Source: Castor canadensis
Taxonomy: Eukaryota > Chordata > Mammalia > Rodentia > Castoridae
Reading direction: 5' to 3'
Length of the DNA stretch: 64,000 nucleotides
NCBI RefSeq assembly: GCF_047511655.1
Contig: NC_133390.1
Span: forward strand, 126,905,583 to 126,969,582
Part shown: in pieces, positions 23,180-35,293 of the stretch
How the letters are laid out: the number at the start of each line of letters is the position of its first letter
How positions within the stretch are numbered: the first letter of the stretch is position 1
The notes under the pieces: generated by a model
Database searches by the model: none
Told to the model about the DNA's origin: nothing
What the model saw: only the letters and a program-made list of their open reading frames with translations
Position numbers and translations under genes: made by a program

Positions 23180-23290
23180 CTCTTTATACAAGAATGAATA
23201 TAGAATTTTTAAACTGATTGAAACAATCATAATAAAGAGGCTAAAGTAGAAAGAAGAATAGAGGAAACAAACTAAGTTGGGCTATAATAC
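23180..23290 (+). mobile_element. L1 remnant 2, 3' tail beyond the provirus
   Basis: It begins with the second CTCT and reads as AT-rich L1 3'UTR sequence that joins 16627 if the provirus is removed. Confidence 0.6.
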
Positions 23291-25279
23291 ATATATACGT
23301 GGAAGTACCACAAAGAAACTCCCTGTGTAACTATCTTAAATAAGCAAAAATGTCATTTCTTTTTCCTTTCTTTTGCAAAATCAGAGAACAGGAGGACTGA
23401 ACCCCTGGGAGGGGTTGATGCTGTGCTACTGTCACCCAAGAGCAGCCAAGGGCATGTAAACGATTGAGTGTGGCTGGGTTCTTTATATGTCACAAGATAT
23501 TCCTCTCTTGATTTTTCTTTCAACCATTTAAAATTATGAAACCATTTTTATGTTGTGGGCCACAGGAAAACAGGTGTGACCAGATTGGCTGAGGGTGGGA
23601 GGTGCTATTGGCTGATCCCTTGTCAAGCCCCTTGCTCTCAGTAGTGGACTAGCCGCACAGAATCACCAGGAGCTTGTTAGAAATCCAAACCTGCACCATA
23701 ACAGGATCCCCAGCTGATTTGTGTGCACATTTACGTTTGGGAAATGCTGGCCACATCTCATTTCTTTCCTCCCTGCTTGAAAGATGCAGCTGTACTTGAC
23801 ATCTCACCTGTTGATTTTCATGAGAAAACGGAGATGGAAAACAGCATAGTTCTCCATCTTCACTTTTCCAAAACACCATGGGGGAAAAAGCAAAATGGTG
23901 GAGATGTTAAAAGATCAGTGGTTGCCATGGTTTCAAGGGGTCAGAGTAGCTGTGTAGCCAAAGGAAAGAACTCCACCCTACTGGGGCTTTTCTGTCAGAG
24001 ATGGAGGGAAGGGCCAGGCCTGGCTTGGTCTCCATGGCCACCTGTGGTCTTTCACTTGTCACACCTGTTCTCAAGTGTTTCTGGGGTGACCACCCTGATT
24101 TACAGCTCCTTCAGATTTTCCTCTGTTTGAAACAAAAAAGGGTTGGCAAACCCAGAATGACAGAATTAGAAAGGGCCTGAGAGGATGTGCGCCTGAAGCA
24201 GGGAGACCTGCAAAATGGGAGGTCACACAAAGGCCAGCAACCTTATTTCCTGCCTTCAAGGCAGCTCCATGTCCAGAGGGAAGGACAGACTCCAGCAAAC
24301 AGCAGCCAGACAATGCTGGGAGCCGATTCTAAGCGCTGTGATGCAGGGACTCAGTGAGAAGGGGGCTTCTCACACCTGCCAGTGGCCCAAGTGTTCGCCA
24401 TCTGTGCTGGAAGAGACAGCTCGTAATCCTCATTTGATTTTTACTTTAGTTCCTTTGAGAGTGACCTTGAAGGGTGGTTGTGTGATGCTGCCTGCACTGT
24501 TTAGCATCTGAACCTTTCGTATGATCTCCCTGGAGCCCCAGGGTTGGGGGACAGATGGGGCTATCCCCACAGAAGTGGGTCCTCATCCTGAGCGGGCCCT
24601 CCTGGTGTTGTGAAGCATGGAGTCAACACAAATCAAGGCTGTACTGTGAGATGTTGTCATGATCTCAAATGGGCCTGTGGGCAGTCCTGGAGCAGAAAGG
24701 ACTCCTCCAACCTGGCATTGAGGTTTTTCCAGCTTTGAAGACTGGATCTGGACACTACCTGCACTGCTCAGAGCCTCAACTCCCCTCTCTAGAATGTGTA
24801 CTATCATGTATACATCCTAAGATTGCTGGGTATCTGACAGATGCTGGTGATGGTGGCTAGTAGCAAGATTCTGATTGTAGTTAGACATTCAGTGTCTCCC
24901 ACACAGACGTGGGAGAAACTGTTTTGACTCTCCTCCCCCTAGCTTCTTTCTCACATTCTGCTAGAAGCCCTTAAATCTCCTCTGTTCCTTAAAAAATACC
25001 CTTTTTCCTGGTCTTTGCCTTTGACACACTGCTTCACCAAAGCAGAAGGAAACAACATTCAAAGAGGAAAAACATTGAAAGGAGCAAGTAGAGCTGTGAC
25101 CACAAACCACTCTTTCCAGACCTGCATGCAGAGATAACCTGGGCTGTCACACAATCCAGACCTTTCCCTCTGAGAGCATTGTTACCACAGGGCCCTATTT
25201 CCTTCCAGACTCTCTTTGGCATGGTCTGCCTGCCATGTGGCCATTGGTGACCGGGTCTGTGAACCAAGCATTCTTCACT
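23291..25279. other. CMTM8 intron 1; mostly unassigned
   Basis: It contains an antisense hAT-Charlie-like piece at about 23655-23750 ('cagaatcaccaggagcttgt', 'ggatccccagctgatttgtg'). The remainder is unique-looking with chance ORFs up to 135 codons. Confidence 0.4.
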
Positions 25280-25656
25280 GATGACTGGAGTTTGAACTCA
25301 GGGCTTCACACTTGCTATTTTAGAGATAGTGTCTTACTTTTTGCTCCAACTGGTCTGAACCTTGAGCCTCCTATTTTATGCTTCCCGCCATCCCTGGAAT
25401 GACAGGCCCATGTCACAACATCCAGCCTTTTTCCATAAGATGGGGTCTCACATCCTTTTAGCCCTAGTTGGCCTGGACTGTGAGCCTCCTGATCTTAGCC
25501 TCCTGCATAGCTGGGATGACAGGCATGAGCCACCTTGCGTAGCTATTATAGGGAAAAGGCCAAAAGAAGTTTTTGCCCTAGCTGGCCTCAAACTGTGATC
25601 CTCTGGATCTCAGCCTCCCAAGTAGCCAGGATTACAGGTGTGAGCCACAGCACCCG
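25280..25656 (-). mobile_element. Array of three B1-like monomers with a tRNA-like end
   Basis: Three successive 7SL-type units in - orientation (ends near 'ggaatgacaggcccatgtca', 'gggatgacaggcatgagcc' and 'ggattacaggtgtgagcca'), preceded on the left by a short tRNA-type block ('gagtttgaactcagggcttc'). Confidence 0.7.
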
Positions 25657-26309
25657 AAATCTTTGGGAGGCCTGAGAAAATCTTTGATTTTTGATGTGGG
25701 TCACTGGCATCCAGGATCCCTTTAAGCCCCTGGTGTGTGGAGCACTCAGTGAAAGGGAGGGAAGAAGGGGAGGGCTGGTGCAGCTGGAGCTGCTGACTTG
25801 GCAGGTCTGTGTGGAGCCTGGGTGTCTGTGTTTCTAACAAGCTATGGGTGATACTGATCCCCTTCCCATCCCCACCCCCGTCTGGGACCACACACTTGAA
25901 GAAGCAAGGCTAATTGCAGCCTTCCAGCCCAACCCAGCCTGCCGCCTGTTTGAAAACAGTTTTGGAGGAACACGGGCACTCACATGCAGCTGCTGCCGTG
26001 CTGTAATGCAGGAACGAGTGGCTGAGACAAAGGCCATATGGCCACAAAACTGAAGATATTTATTATTTAGCCCTTTACCAAAAAAAGTGTGCCAGCCTCT
26101 GCTGTAGAGGTCCCTCGTGCCCCTGAAACCAGAGTTCTAGCTATAGTCACACGACCCCCGGCCCTCACTTTCTTTCACTGGCAAGTCCTCTAAGACCCTT
26201 CCTGCCAAGACACCACTCTGCCAAGCATTTAGACACGCTTTCTGGAAGAAATGCACGAGCCTAGAAGTCATTGCTGTTTACCTGCATCATTGTATATCAC
26301 AGAACACCC

Positions 26310-26415
26310 TCACGAACTGCAGCAACCTGGATGGTGCTACAACCATCCTATGGAGGTACAAACTGAGGCTTAGAGAAATGTCACCTGTGATCACACAGCA
26401 TGTAGTGACAAACCC
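26310..26415. mobile_element. MIR-like SINE fragment
   Basis: 'aactgaggcttagagaaatg' followed by 'gatcacacagcatgtagtga' is the conserved core/3' region of MIR. Confidence 0.55.
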
Positions 26416-26479
26416 AGGACTCCTGTCCTTTCTACCTTCCACACTTCCTCTTGTATACAGGTGATATTGGATTGGTACA

Positions 26480-26750
26480 TGGAATATTAGTGGCTTGGTG
26501 CTATGTAACACATTTTCCCCAAATGTAATGGCTTAAAACAGCACCAGACATCTGTTATCCCCTAAAGTTTCCTTGGGTCAGGAGTTCAGGATTGAGTTGG
26601 TTGGCAGATCTGCTCAGGTGTTTTCCTGGGGCATGGTCAGGTGTCAGCCAGAGCCTTCGTCATTTCAGGCCGACTGCAGCTGAAGGATGCACCCCCAAGG
26701 TGCTTCACACACCGTGGCTGGCAAGTCAGTGCAGGCTGTGGAGGAAGGAG
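26480..26750. mobile_element. Ancient MaLR/LTR-like repeat
   Basis: 'aatggcttaaaacagcacca' and 'ttccttgggtcaggagttca' are typical of a dispersed mammalian repeat, also seen near 38600. The family is uncertain. Confidence 0.4.
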
Positions 26751-26754
26751 GGTC

Positions 26755-26872
26755 ACAAGTTCAAGGCCAACCCAGGCAAAGTTAGCAAGACCCTATCTCA
26801 AGAACAAAAGGGCTGCCTAGCATGCAACTGTCCCTGAGTTCAAACCCCAGGTACTGAAAAAAAAAAAAAAAA
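26755..26872 (+). mobile_element. Composite SINE, right part
   Basis: The end of a 7SL-like monomer ('caaggccaacccaggcaaag') is joined to a shortened tRNA unit ('ctgagttcaaaccccaggta') with an A17 tail. Confidence 0.7.
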
Positions 26873-27665
26873 TTGGGACACAAATTCCTAACAACACCTA
26901 GACTTCAAACCATGTCCTGTTTGTAGCACCTGAGGGACTCCATAGTGGAACTGAGAAAGGGAGGCCCAAAGGGAGACATTCACCCTCATGGTGTGTTTGA
27001 AAGTAGGAAGAAGGTCCATAAGGTTTGAAATCTGCCTCCCTCCCCAGGTTATTCAGATATGCTCTCCTAGATGTTGGATCCCCACTCCCATTTGCCTATT
27101 TCCCCCATTTCCCAGATTGGGAAAGCAGAGGCCCAAAGAGGCCAAGTCCCCTGTTGGAGAAAGTTCCAAGGCCTGAAGCACTGTGGTTGCTCTGGCTGAT
27201 GCTCCACACAGTTCTCCCGTAGAGCATGAAACACGCCTCAATTAAAACTCTACAGGGCACAAGGAAGAGGCTGTGAACGTGAGGATTCAATTTGCCTTCC
27301 AAGTTTTGTATTAATTCATCCTTATTTCACGTGAGCTGGGTTTCCAGGCAACATGTGATTTACTGGGTGAGAGTCAAGCTTATCTTTCCAGCCTCCTCTT
27401 GTGATGCACCTTCTGCAAATGAGCAGAATTGGCACGGCCCTTCGTCAGCAGTGTTTGGGTACCCTCTAGTGGATAAGTAGAGATGGACACCATGCTTGCT
27501 GAACAACACCACTAACCTGAAAGGCTGTGGGGTGATTGACTTGAAAACCCTTGATTCTGAAGAAACTATTACAGAGATGTTGGGAGAGGAAAGTGTAGAG
27601 TAATGTGGTCCCTTGATAGTCTGGGGATAGGTACATTCTTGTCCTATTATCTCTAGGTTGATGGT
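26873..27665. other. CMTM8 intron 1, no feature seen
   Basis: Unique-looking sequence. Short overlapping ORFs on both strands only. Confidence 0.4.
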
Positions 27666-27880
27666 TTTTTTTTACATATAGATAGTACTGAGGCTTGAAC
27701 TCAGGGCCTTCACCTTGAGCCACTCCACCACCCCCTGTTTTTTTTTTTTTTTTTTTTTTGTGAAGGGTTTTTCAAGATAGGGTCTCGAGAACTTGCTTGG
27801 GTTGGCTTTGAACCGCAATCCTCCTAATCTCTGCCTCCTGAGTAGCTAAGATTATAGGTGTGAGCCACTGGTGCCTAGCC
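27666..27880 (-). mobile_element. Composite B1 + tRNA-type SINE
   Basis: In - orientation: tRNA-like block on the left ('gaggcttgaactcagggcct'), a T-run of about 20 as linker, then a 7SL-type monomer ('gattataggtgtgagccact'). Confidence 0.8.
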
Positions 27881-29400
27881 AGTTGATGTATTAATAACTT
27901 GATGTATATGAAAAAATTCAGGGAACAGAACCATAAATGCACATCTATGTCTGCATGTGTGTATACTTCCTAATGCAGAGCATGTGTGATGGTGAACAGG
28001 AATTGGCAGCCTTTCTGTCAAGGACCAGATGGTGAATATTTTAGGCTTTGTAGCCAAGAGACAGTGGACTCTGCCTTTTTTACATGAAAACAATTATAGG
28101 TAATATGTAAGTGAGTGAGCATGGCGGTGTTCATTGTCTATATAAAACAGGTCCCCTCACATTAGGCCCTGAGCACCCAGCACCGTGCCTGGCATCCAGC
28201 CAGTGCTCACAACAGTTTGCTGACCCAAAATGGCTCCAAGGTCAAACCCTGAAACATGTCACCTTTCTTGAGGATTTCCTGGAATTTGAGTGAAGAGCAG
28301 GATACTGTCTGATCAAGTGATACCTGGCTTTCTTTCCATTTGTCTCTATGAACTAAAATGCTGTGTGAGAGACTCACAGATAAAAAGGTGGTATTAGCCC
28401 CATCCCGTCTGAAGATGGCCCTCCCAGGGGCTCAACCTCAGGGGCAGCTGTTGGGGTCCTGTTTTGCAGAAGCAGAAGTGGGTTTGCACCAAAGCATCTG
28501 CTACTTTACTAGAACTTACTGATTCCCAGAAGCCTGCACTTGGGTGAGGTGTGGCTGGGGACATTCTAGGTAATAATGCATCCTAACAGCAAGAGCCAAA
28601 CACCAGCCTCTTCAGCATTGTGCCTGCTTCTTCCTCTAGGGCAGACTGATGGGCTGCCAAACTGCTCTGTTTCTTCAGTTGTTAATCATGGCAGCCACCA
28701 TTGGTAGAGCATGTTGTCTTTGGCAAGCACATGGTATCCCTGGACTGTCTACAGGTGAAGAAGCTGAGGCACAGAGAAGATTTGGTCTCATACTGATATT
28801 ATGTAGCACAAGAATTTAAAGGCTTGGATTAGTTATTTAAGGCACCATACCTCAATTTTCCCATCTGTAAAAGGATCACGTTCAAAGTTATTTCAGGACA
28901 AAATGCAATTTAAGTGAGGTAAGGCATGAGAAGTGCATCCATACTCCATAGTAGATGTTATGCTATTATTACCTGGGACTTGAGCCTATGGCAAATGCTT
29001 GTTATATATTGGTTTAAAGTTATTTTCCCAGTTACACAGTAAGAATTCAAAGCCTGAATCTTTCTATCAGACCTGAAAACCTTGACAGTATACCATGTAA
29101 CCAAATTGGAACAGAGGTCATGTAACCATGACAATGAGGTGGACATTCAGGATGTCTGCACTGGGCAGGGAGGACAGAGGTTAAGGGTTGCACACCCCAG
29201 TTCATTGTGTTGGTATTGCTGCTCATTGGGAACCCTCAGGTTCAATCCATGCATCCAGGAACTGGAAATAGATATGATTCCTGGGCTCCATGCCAGTGCA
29301 GGAAGCTTGAATTACAGAGAAATGTAAGTTGTTTTTTTTAACCTGAGAAAGGGACAGGGGAGGTAATCCTGACAGTCATTGCAAACCCTGGTCATAACAT
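27881..29400. other. CMTM8 intron 1, unassigned
   Basis: A MIR-like trace lies around 28740-28890 ('aagctgaggcacagagaaga', 'ttttcccatctgtaaaagg'). Nothing else could be supported. Confidence 0.4.
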
Positions 29401-29560
29401 TAGTATAATAATAATAATGATTGGCATATCCCAAGCACTGCTGTGCATGTACTGCTTAGCTCATTGTGTCCCCTTGACAACCTGTGAGGAAGACTTCTCT
29501 ATGGCCATTTTGCAGGTGAGGAAACTGAAGCTCCAGGTAGCAACTTGTATGAGGGCAGGG
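29401..29560 (+). mobile_element. MIR-like SINE fragment
   Basis: 'ccaagcactgctgtgcatgt', then 'gccattttgcaggtgaggaa' and 'actgaagctcc', typical MIR text. Confidence 0.6.
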
Positions 29561-29879
29561 AATGGAATTACAGGAAGACCCCAAGTACACGACATTCCCA
29601 CTAAGCAAATCCTGCCTCTTGGTCCTCCAGTACCACAAGAGGTAGCATCACTCCAGTCAAGACAAAGGAGAAGGAAAGAACAAAGCATAAAGAAATCAGA
29701 ACTTTGGTATAAATTGAAATAGCATCAGGGTAGAAGACACAGCTGAACCCTAGCTCTGCTCTGACCAGTAACTGGCTCTGTGACCCCAGGCTGGAGGCTC
29801 CTGACCATCTCACCATCTGTGAAATGAGAAGTCAGTTCCAGCACCAACATTCTTTGGCCCTCAAACCATTTATGGAATA

Positions 29880-30130
29880 AGCCTTTTTATTATTTTATTT
29901 TTGAATTAGCATACATTAATAGCATAGGAGATTTCATTATGATAATTTGGACAAGACTTGACTTCAGGAAAAGATTACATCCTTGAAGAGGGCTTTCCCT
30001 GCACGTACTGCTGCTTCTTTATTTTTATTTGCATATATAATTGTACAAAGGTGATTTCATTCTGGTATTTCCATACATATATATAATGTACTTTGATTAT
30101 TTTCACCCCTTCCATTTCTATGCTGTAAAA
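29880..30130 (-). mobile_element. L1 3'UTR-like fragments, antisense
   Basis: Two partly repeated AT-rich blocks ('ggagatttcattatgataat' and 'aaaggtgatttcattctggt') resemble an L1 3'UTR read backwards. Borders are uncertain. Confidence 0.35.
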
Positions 30131-30164
30131 GACAAAACATGTTTTTATTTTTTCTCTCTCTGTT

Positions 30165-30300
30165 TTTGAATCAGCCTAGCTGCTTGGTTGAGGCAAGAGA
30201 ATCACTTGAGCTCCCAAGTTCAAGACTAGTCTGGGCAAAATAGTGGGACCTTCTCACACACCACCACCCCCATACACACACACATACACACCAATCTCAG
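30165..30300 (+). mobile_element. 7SL-derived SINE fragment with CA tail
   Basis: 'aagagaatcacttgagctcc' and 'gttcaagactagtctgggca' match the right half of a B1/FLAM-like monomer, followed by a CA-rich tail. Confidence 0.6.
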
Positions 30301-30349
30301 GAAAAAAACGAGGAAAAGGGTAAATGGAAAACCATGCCTGTATCAATAA

Positions 30350-30840
30350 GAAGTGAGTTCAGGGTTTTTGGAGAGCAGTTGGGCAGTATATCTAAAGCTT
30401 AAAACATTCCAGAAATTCTGCCTCTAGAACTGGATCCTGGAACTCAGGTTTGCAGATATATGTATTGTAGAATGTTCCCTGGCCTTTTGTGTACAACATA
30501 AAGGAGGCAACCTGAGTTTCCCTCAATAGAGGGCTGGATACATGAATTATGGAGAAGAAGCAGCAGTTGAAATTGACCTAGCACTGTCTTAGGGAGTGTA
30601 GAAGGACGTGTTCCATGGTGTTGTTGAGGGAAAGAAGCAAGTTCTGGGCACAGTACAGTGATCCTTGTTTATAAAGAAAAAAGGATGGATGGTGGTTATA
30701 AATACAGGGAAAAAGCTTAGGAAGCGGAGAGACCAAATTGTTTATGTTGGTTTTTTTCTTCAAGTTTCCTTCAGTGGATGTGAAGAGGGTTTCATTTCCT
30801 TGTATACACTGGGTTAATTTTTTACCTGTGTTTTTCACTT
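30350..30840 (+). mobile_element. Old L1/HAL1-like 3' fragment
   Basis: Text such as 'gagggctggatacatgaatt' and 'acagtacagtgatccttgtt' followed by 'gatggtggttataaatacag' resembles the end of old LINE-1-type elements. Confidence 0.4.
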
Positions 30841-32060
30841 TAAATGTTTCCCATTCAGAAAACCCTTGGCCTTAAAAATGCTTAACAGAGAAAAATACAT
30901 AGTATTTGTGTAATGCAGAGATGTAGGACTTTTCTTAAATGCACACACACACACATGCAAAGCAGATGGGCATTTTAGGGTGATTTTCGTCAGCACTGGT
31001 AATAGTGGGAGATAAACGGTTTGCCTCAAGTCATTTCAGTTACCTAGGAAATGTACTGGGATGGAACAATCATTTCTCAATAGGGACGTTCTTTTTACTG
31101 TGTTTGCTGGCAAGTCATGGGCCAAGTATCCCTGCTCTTTGAGAGATGGCTCAGTTAACAATATTGTTTCTGTGAAAGATGACCACTACTAGCAAATGAG
31201 ACAGTGCAACTCTGGACAGTAGGCTCTGCTTGCTTATTAATGAAAAAGTTTGTGTGTTCATAGCCAAGAGCTGTCATTTGAACATGTTTTGCTAGACCTA
31301 AGCTTGTGCAGGAAATATAAACCCTCATACACCCAGAAAAACACATTTGTGGTGTTTCTTCACTCACTCTGTTTCCTGTGTAAATCATCAACAAGGGGCT
31401 CCAGCCCTTTCAGTTTGAACCAAAAGAACCCAGTGTAGTTTCAGATGCTGCTATGCCAGACAGCCTCCATTTCATCTTGCTGATCCAAAAGAAAGTCATC
31501 TGTAGGTGTATAGATTACCTGTCCGTGAGGATAAATTCAGACCCAAAGACCTCATTGGTGTGAGGCTTCATGATTTCTGCATTGCATCCACTTTGTGCAC
31601 CTTCATTTTCAATAAACTTCATTGCCACAGACATGAGCACAAAAACACATCTCCATTAAGCACCTTTCTTTGGAATTTGTATTCAGTATCAAGCAGATAG
31701 AAGAATGTCAACACTCAACTGTAAAGAGAAGCAACAGCAATGTTTAGAGTCTGTTTCCCACTCCCTGGTACAGGCATCCAAACTCTAAGGAGAGGTGGGT
31801 TTCAAAATGTCCCAGGAAACCTGCCTGAAGGCTGAAGTCTTTGCAGAAGTCTTCCTTCCTAAGAAGGGACTAAGGTCTTCTCCCTGAAGAATCTACTTCC
31901 TTCCATCCCTGCCTTAGAGGTCCCTGGCTCCCTCACACTTGTTAGGTTGAAACCTGAGCTCAGGAACAACACCCCCTCTTCACCTGTCCCTCTTTTACTG
32001 TTCCACCTGAACAATGAAACCCCAATCAACTTTATAAATCTTCCCAGAGGACTGGGATAA
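30841..32060. other. CMTM8 intron 1, no feature seen
   Basis: Unique-looking sequence with only short chance ORFs. Confidence 0.4.
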
Positions 32061-32069
32061 GTTGTTCTA

Positions 32070-32700
32070 CTTTATCTCACCCCGATCACCACTACAACAT
32101 CTAATCTCCTGTCTACTCCTGAGATCTGTCGTGATTTTCCTCGCTGCCACCATATTGGTTCTGAAGACCATTGTCTTCCACTTGGATTATCACGCAGTGT
32201 CTGAACTTGTCTCCCCACTCCCACCCTTTGCCCCCATGTCTTTTCTTCACACACAGCCAGTGCAGTCTTATAAAAACTTAACCTGATCTTCTCATCTCTT
32301 GCTTAAAATCCTCATACCACCCATACAAAATCCTTAGGTCTCCTGGGCCCACATAATCCAACCCATAATCCAACATTCTGCAGCAATGCCCTAACCTCCT
32401 GTGTCTTCTTACAGGTTCTAAAAGGCACCCAAGCCACTTTCACCTCTGCCCTCTGCTCATGCCACTCTGCTAGAATGTCCTCTTCCCTTCTGTCTTGGGA
32501 GCTCTCATCCATCTCAGGGTGTCCTAGACATGGCCCTTCTGAATTTCTTGTGCCTGCCAAGAAGGTTAGGTCCTCAGTGTACTCCCCAGTGACACCTTTT
32601 TTTTTTTGTCTGCAGAGCACTTTGTACAGTTGTGATTAGTCAGATGTTTCTTCCACTAGTCTTTAAATTTAGTTTGCAGCCCACTTTATCCTCAGGGCCT
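32070..32700 (+). mobile_element. L2 LINE 3' fragment
   Basis: Pyrimidine-rich text with 'ctcttgcttaaaatcctcat', 'ccttctgaatttcttgtgcc' and a final 'gcagagcactttgtacagtt' is characteristic of the 3' part of L2. A 102-codon antisense ORF over it (32312-32620) is accidental. Confidence 0.55.
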
Positions 32701-33670
32701 GATGCCAGATGCCTAGCATATTGTTGGTACCCAAGTGATAAAATGGACAAGTGGAGTCTATCTCCTCAGCTCTGTGGTTAGTGTTACTGTAGTGTTTTGT
32801 TCTCTATACTACAAAGACATCTAACACCTCAATAAAAGACTGTCCTGAGTCACACGGCTGCCAGCACCCACCAGAGCCCCCTCGACAACTAGTGGTGCAG
32901 ATGCTAACTGTCCCGTGATGCAGGAATGAAGTCCTCCTGGCCCCTGGGAGGTGCTGGAAGAGGCGTGTACACCTTTCTGTGGGCTTCCTTAGATAGGACT
33001 CAAGGCACCTCCAGTTTAAGTTGGTTTCCTTGTCCATGTTACAGCCCTCCTTTAGTCAGTGAGTGAAGGTGACTTGGCCTGGTGTTGGGCCTTGCTCCAA
33101 GATGGTGAAGAATTGGACAATGGGCTGAGATAATGCACACCCAGTGACAAAATGCCTAGTGTTGGTAACTGCCCGTGCTTGTTCTCCCTTCTGGCAGCTC
33201 TCAGCCCATGCACTGTCTACCATCCACAGAGGGCAGCCATGGCAGGCAGTAAATGCCCAAGCTCATCATTGGAGAGCAGGTCAGGCCTGGGATCACTCTA
33301 AGTGGACTTGCAATTTTCTTTCCTTGATGAGTACCAGCCTGGGACCAAATTACAGACACAGAAGTTGTTTTGCCCCACATGGTGTTTTAAGACTCTTAAT
33401 TAGTGCTAATATTTGAAACACAAGATTGTCATGGATACTCTTGAATTTCTGTGTCCTCCTGGACCTTTCTTATTTGCCATGGCCCCTGCCCTGCCTGCTT
33501 TGTTTCCTTATCTCACCCCCTGGCTTTGGTGGGCATGAGTACCCCTATTTTTAAGTCATGTGTGCTCAAGAGAGTTGTCAATGACACTCTGAATAATTAC
33601 ATTTTTCTCTGTTTCTGCTGCTTTCTCTTCATTTCCTCCTTTGTTTTCCACTGCCTCTGCCATTTCACAG
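32701..33670. other. End of CMTM8 intron 1
   Basis: Unique sequence leading into the exon 2 acceptor. The last 60 bp are pyrimidine-rich (TTTCTCTGTTTCTGCTGCTT region) as expected for a splice acceptor. Confidence 0.6.
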
Positions 33671-33844
33671 ATCCTGGGACTACTGGTGTGGACACTTATT
33701 GCTGGAACTGAGTACTTCCGGGTCCCTGCCTTTGGCTGGGTCATGTTTGTAGCCGTCTTTTACTGGGTCCTCACTGTCTTCTTCCTCATCATCTACATCA
33801 CCACGACCTACACCAGGATTCCCCAGGTGCCCTGGACAACAGTG
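33671..33844 (+). CDS. CMTM8: CMTM8 coding exon 2 (MARVEL domain)
   Basis: This 174-bp exon encodes 58 residues (phase 0 in, phase 0 out). It starts after a pyrimidine-rich tract ending CACAG and stops at a GTAAGG donor. The peptide begins ILGLLVWTLIAG and ends with PQVPWTTV, which I recognise as CMTM8 (CKLF-like MARVEL transmembrane domain containing 8). It contains two hydrophobic stretches, one at the start and one around FVAVFYWVLTVFFLIIYI, that fit the second and third part of a four-helix MARVEL domain. CMTM8 is a small tetraspanning membrane protein reported to act in EGFR trafficking and apoptosis; that is family knowledge, not visible here. Exon 1 (N-terminal tail and start codon) is not in the window, because more than 33 kb of intron 1 precedes this exon. 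No frameshift or stop is present. Confidence 0.96.
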
Positions 33845-34359
33845 GTAAGGAAGCCCTGGGAGAAGTCTGGGAGGCGCCCCAGCCCAGACCCTGTGCCATG
33901 GGGTGACATGGCCTCTTGTCAATTTGGGATCATTGAGGGGGGCAGGGAGGAGGCCAAGCCTGGAAAGGCTGGTGCAGCAGATAGTCTCCTCATTATCTGA
34001 CTGCCTCTCAAGCGTCTCACACCTGAGTGTGAAACTGGGCACATTAGAAGGTCCTGGAATTCCTTTCAGGCCCAATAGTAAACCAGTTCTCAAAAATCTT
34101 AATAAGAAAAGCTGTGTTCCCTTACATAGATACTTTCTTTATTAGCTCCCTCAAACAGTGCCACCTGGAAACAGATATGTCAGGGGACCAATTCCTGCAG
34201 GTCTTCCTTCCTTCAAACCTCTTCTTAACCCTAGGCACATCACAGCTCTTTGATGTTAGGGTATACTGTGTGTAAATACTGAAAATGGAAGGAGAAAATT
34301 GGTATTTAAAACAAATAGGTAGGGCTAGGTGGGGCTGGGTTCCATCCCAGTACTATCTC

Positions 34360-34361
<2 letters not shown>

Positions 34362-34424
<63 letters not shown>

Positions 34425-34435
34425 TTCTCTCCCAC

Positions 34436-34477
<42 letters not shown>

Positions 34478-34534
34478 TCTCTCTCTCTCACACATACACA
34501 CACACTCTCTCACACACACACACACTCTCTCACA

Positions 34535-34571
<37 letters not shown>

Positions 34572-34574
34572 CCC
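34362..34574. repeat. Compound (CT)n/(CA)n microsatellite
   Basis: Over 200 bp of CT repeat with short interruptions, then alternating CA and CT blocks. It starts just after a SINE B-box-like remnant (34335-34355) and lies about 520 bp after exon 2 in intron 2. Its ORFs of Leu-Ser and His-Thr repeats are meaningless. Confidence 0.97.
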
Positions 34575-34929
34575 AAATAGGTGTCCTCCCATTTGAAAGC
34601 AAGTGTAGTCAAGGGTGATTAGATTTTGTCCTGGCTCCAGGCACCTTACTGCAAACAGGCTAAATGAAGGTGAAGGCACGAGTTGGGGAAACAAAGAAGG
34701 AAGGTATGCAGCTACAGTGGCCCATGCCATTGCTGAGTGAGTGTGTACATGGGGATGGAAGTTGCCACCTCAGCCTGGGACAGCTGGGATCTCTGTAGAG
34801 AGGAAGTGATGTTTAGCTTTATCCTGAAGATGAACATGTGTGTTAAGTGGATTCACAGAGATAGAAGATGAGGGCTGCTTTGCCTTGGAGCATGGGCAGT
34901 CTGCATGGGGAATTTGAAATGGCCATATG

Positions 34930-35075
34930 ATTTTTAAAAACCCAAGGAGTACCATGTATAAAACAGAGCTCTGCAGTAGTGTTTGCACAAGGCCCTGGTT
35001 TCCATCCTCAGCACCACACACACTCACCCAAAGAAATAAAACATACTTCATATTGAAATGTCAAAAAAAAAAAAA
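34930..35075 (+). mobile_element. Decayed tRNA-derived SINE fragment with poly(A)
   Basis: 'gcacaaggccctggtttcca' followed by 'tcctcagcaccacacacac' is the 3' half of an ID-like unit. A16 occurs at about 35062-35078. Confidence 0.45.
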
Positions 35076-35293
35076 AAACAGAGCTCTGAAGTGGTACTTA
35101 CTTTTGGATTGGTTTGTTTTCAATCAGTAAATCAGAAAAACATCCACTTCCAAATTAACTGATTTGAAAGACAGCTTGCTTAGGGGTTGTAGTTTCAGGT
35201 GAAGTGGGCAAGCATTCACACAGTGCTGTCATTGCTGAGTGTACCCAGCTTTGTTCTTTCTGCATTGCCCCATAAGAAACAAGATTGACTCAC

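Noticed and set aside
34285-34596. 103-codon ORF of Leu-Ser and His-Thr repeats
   Set aside because: Direct translation of the CT/CA microsatellite.
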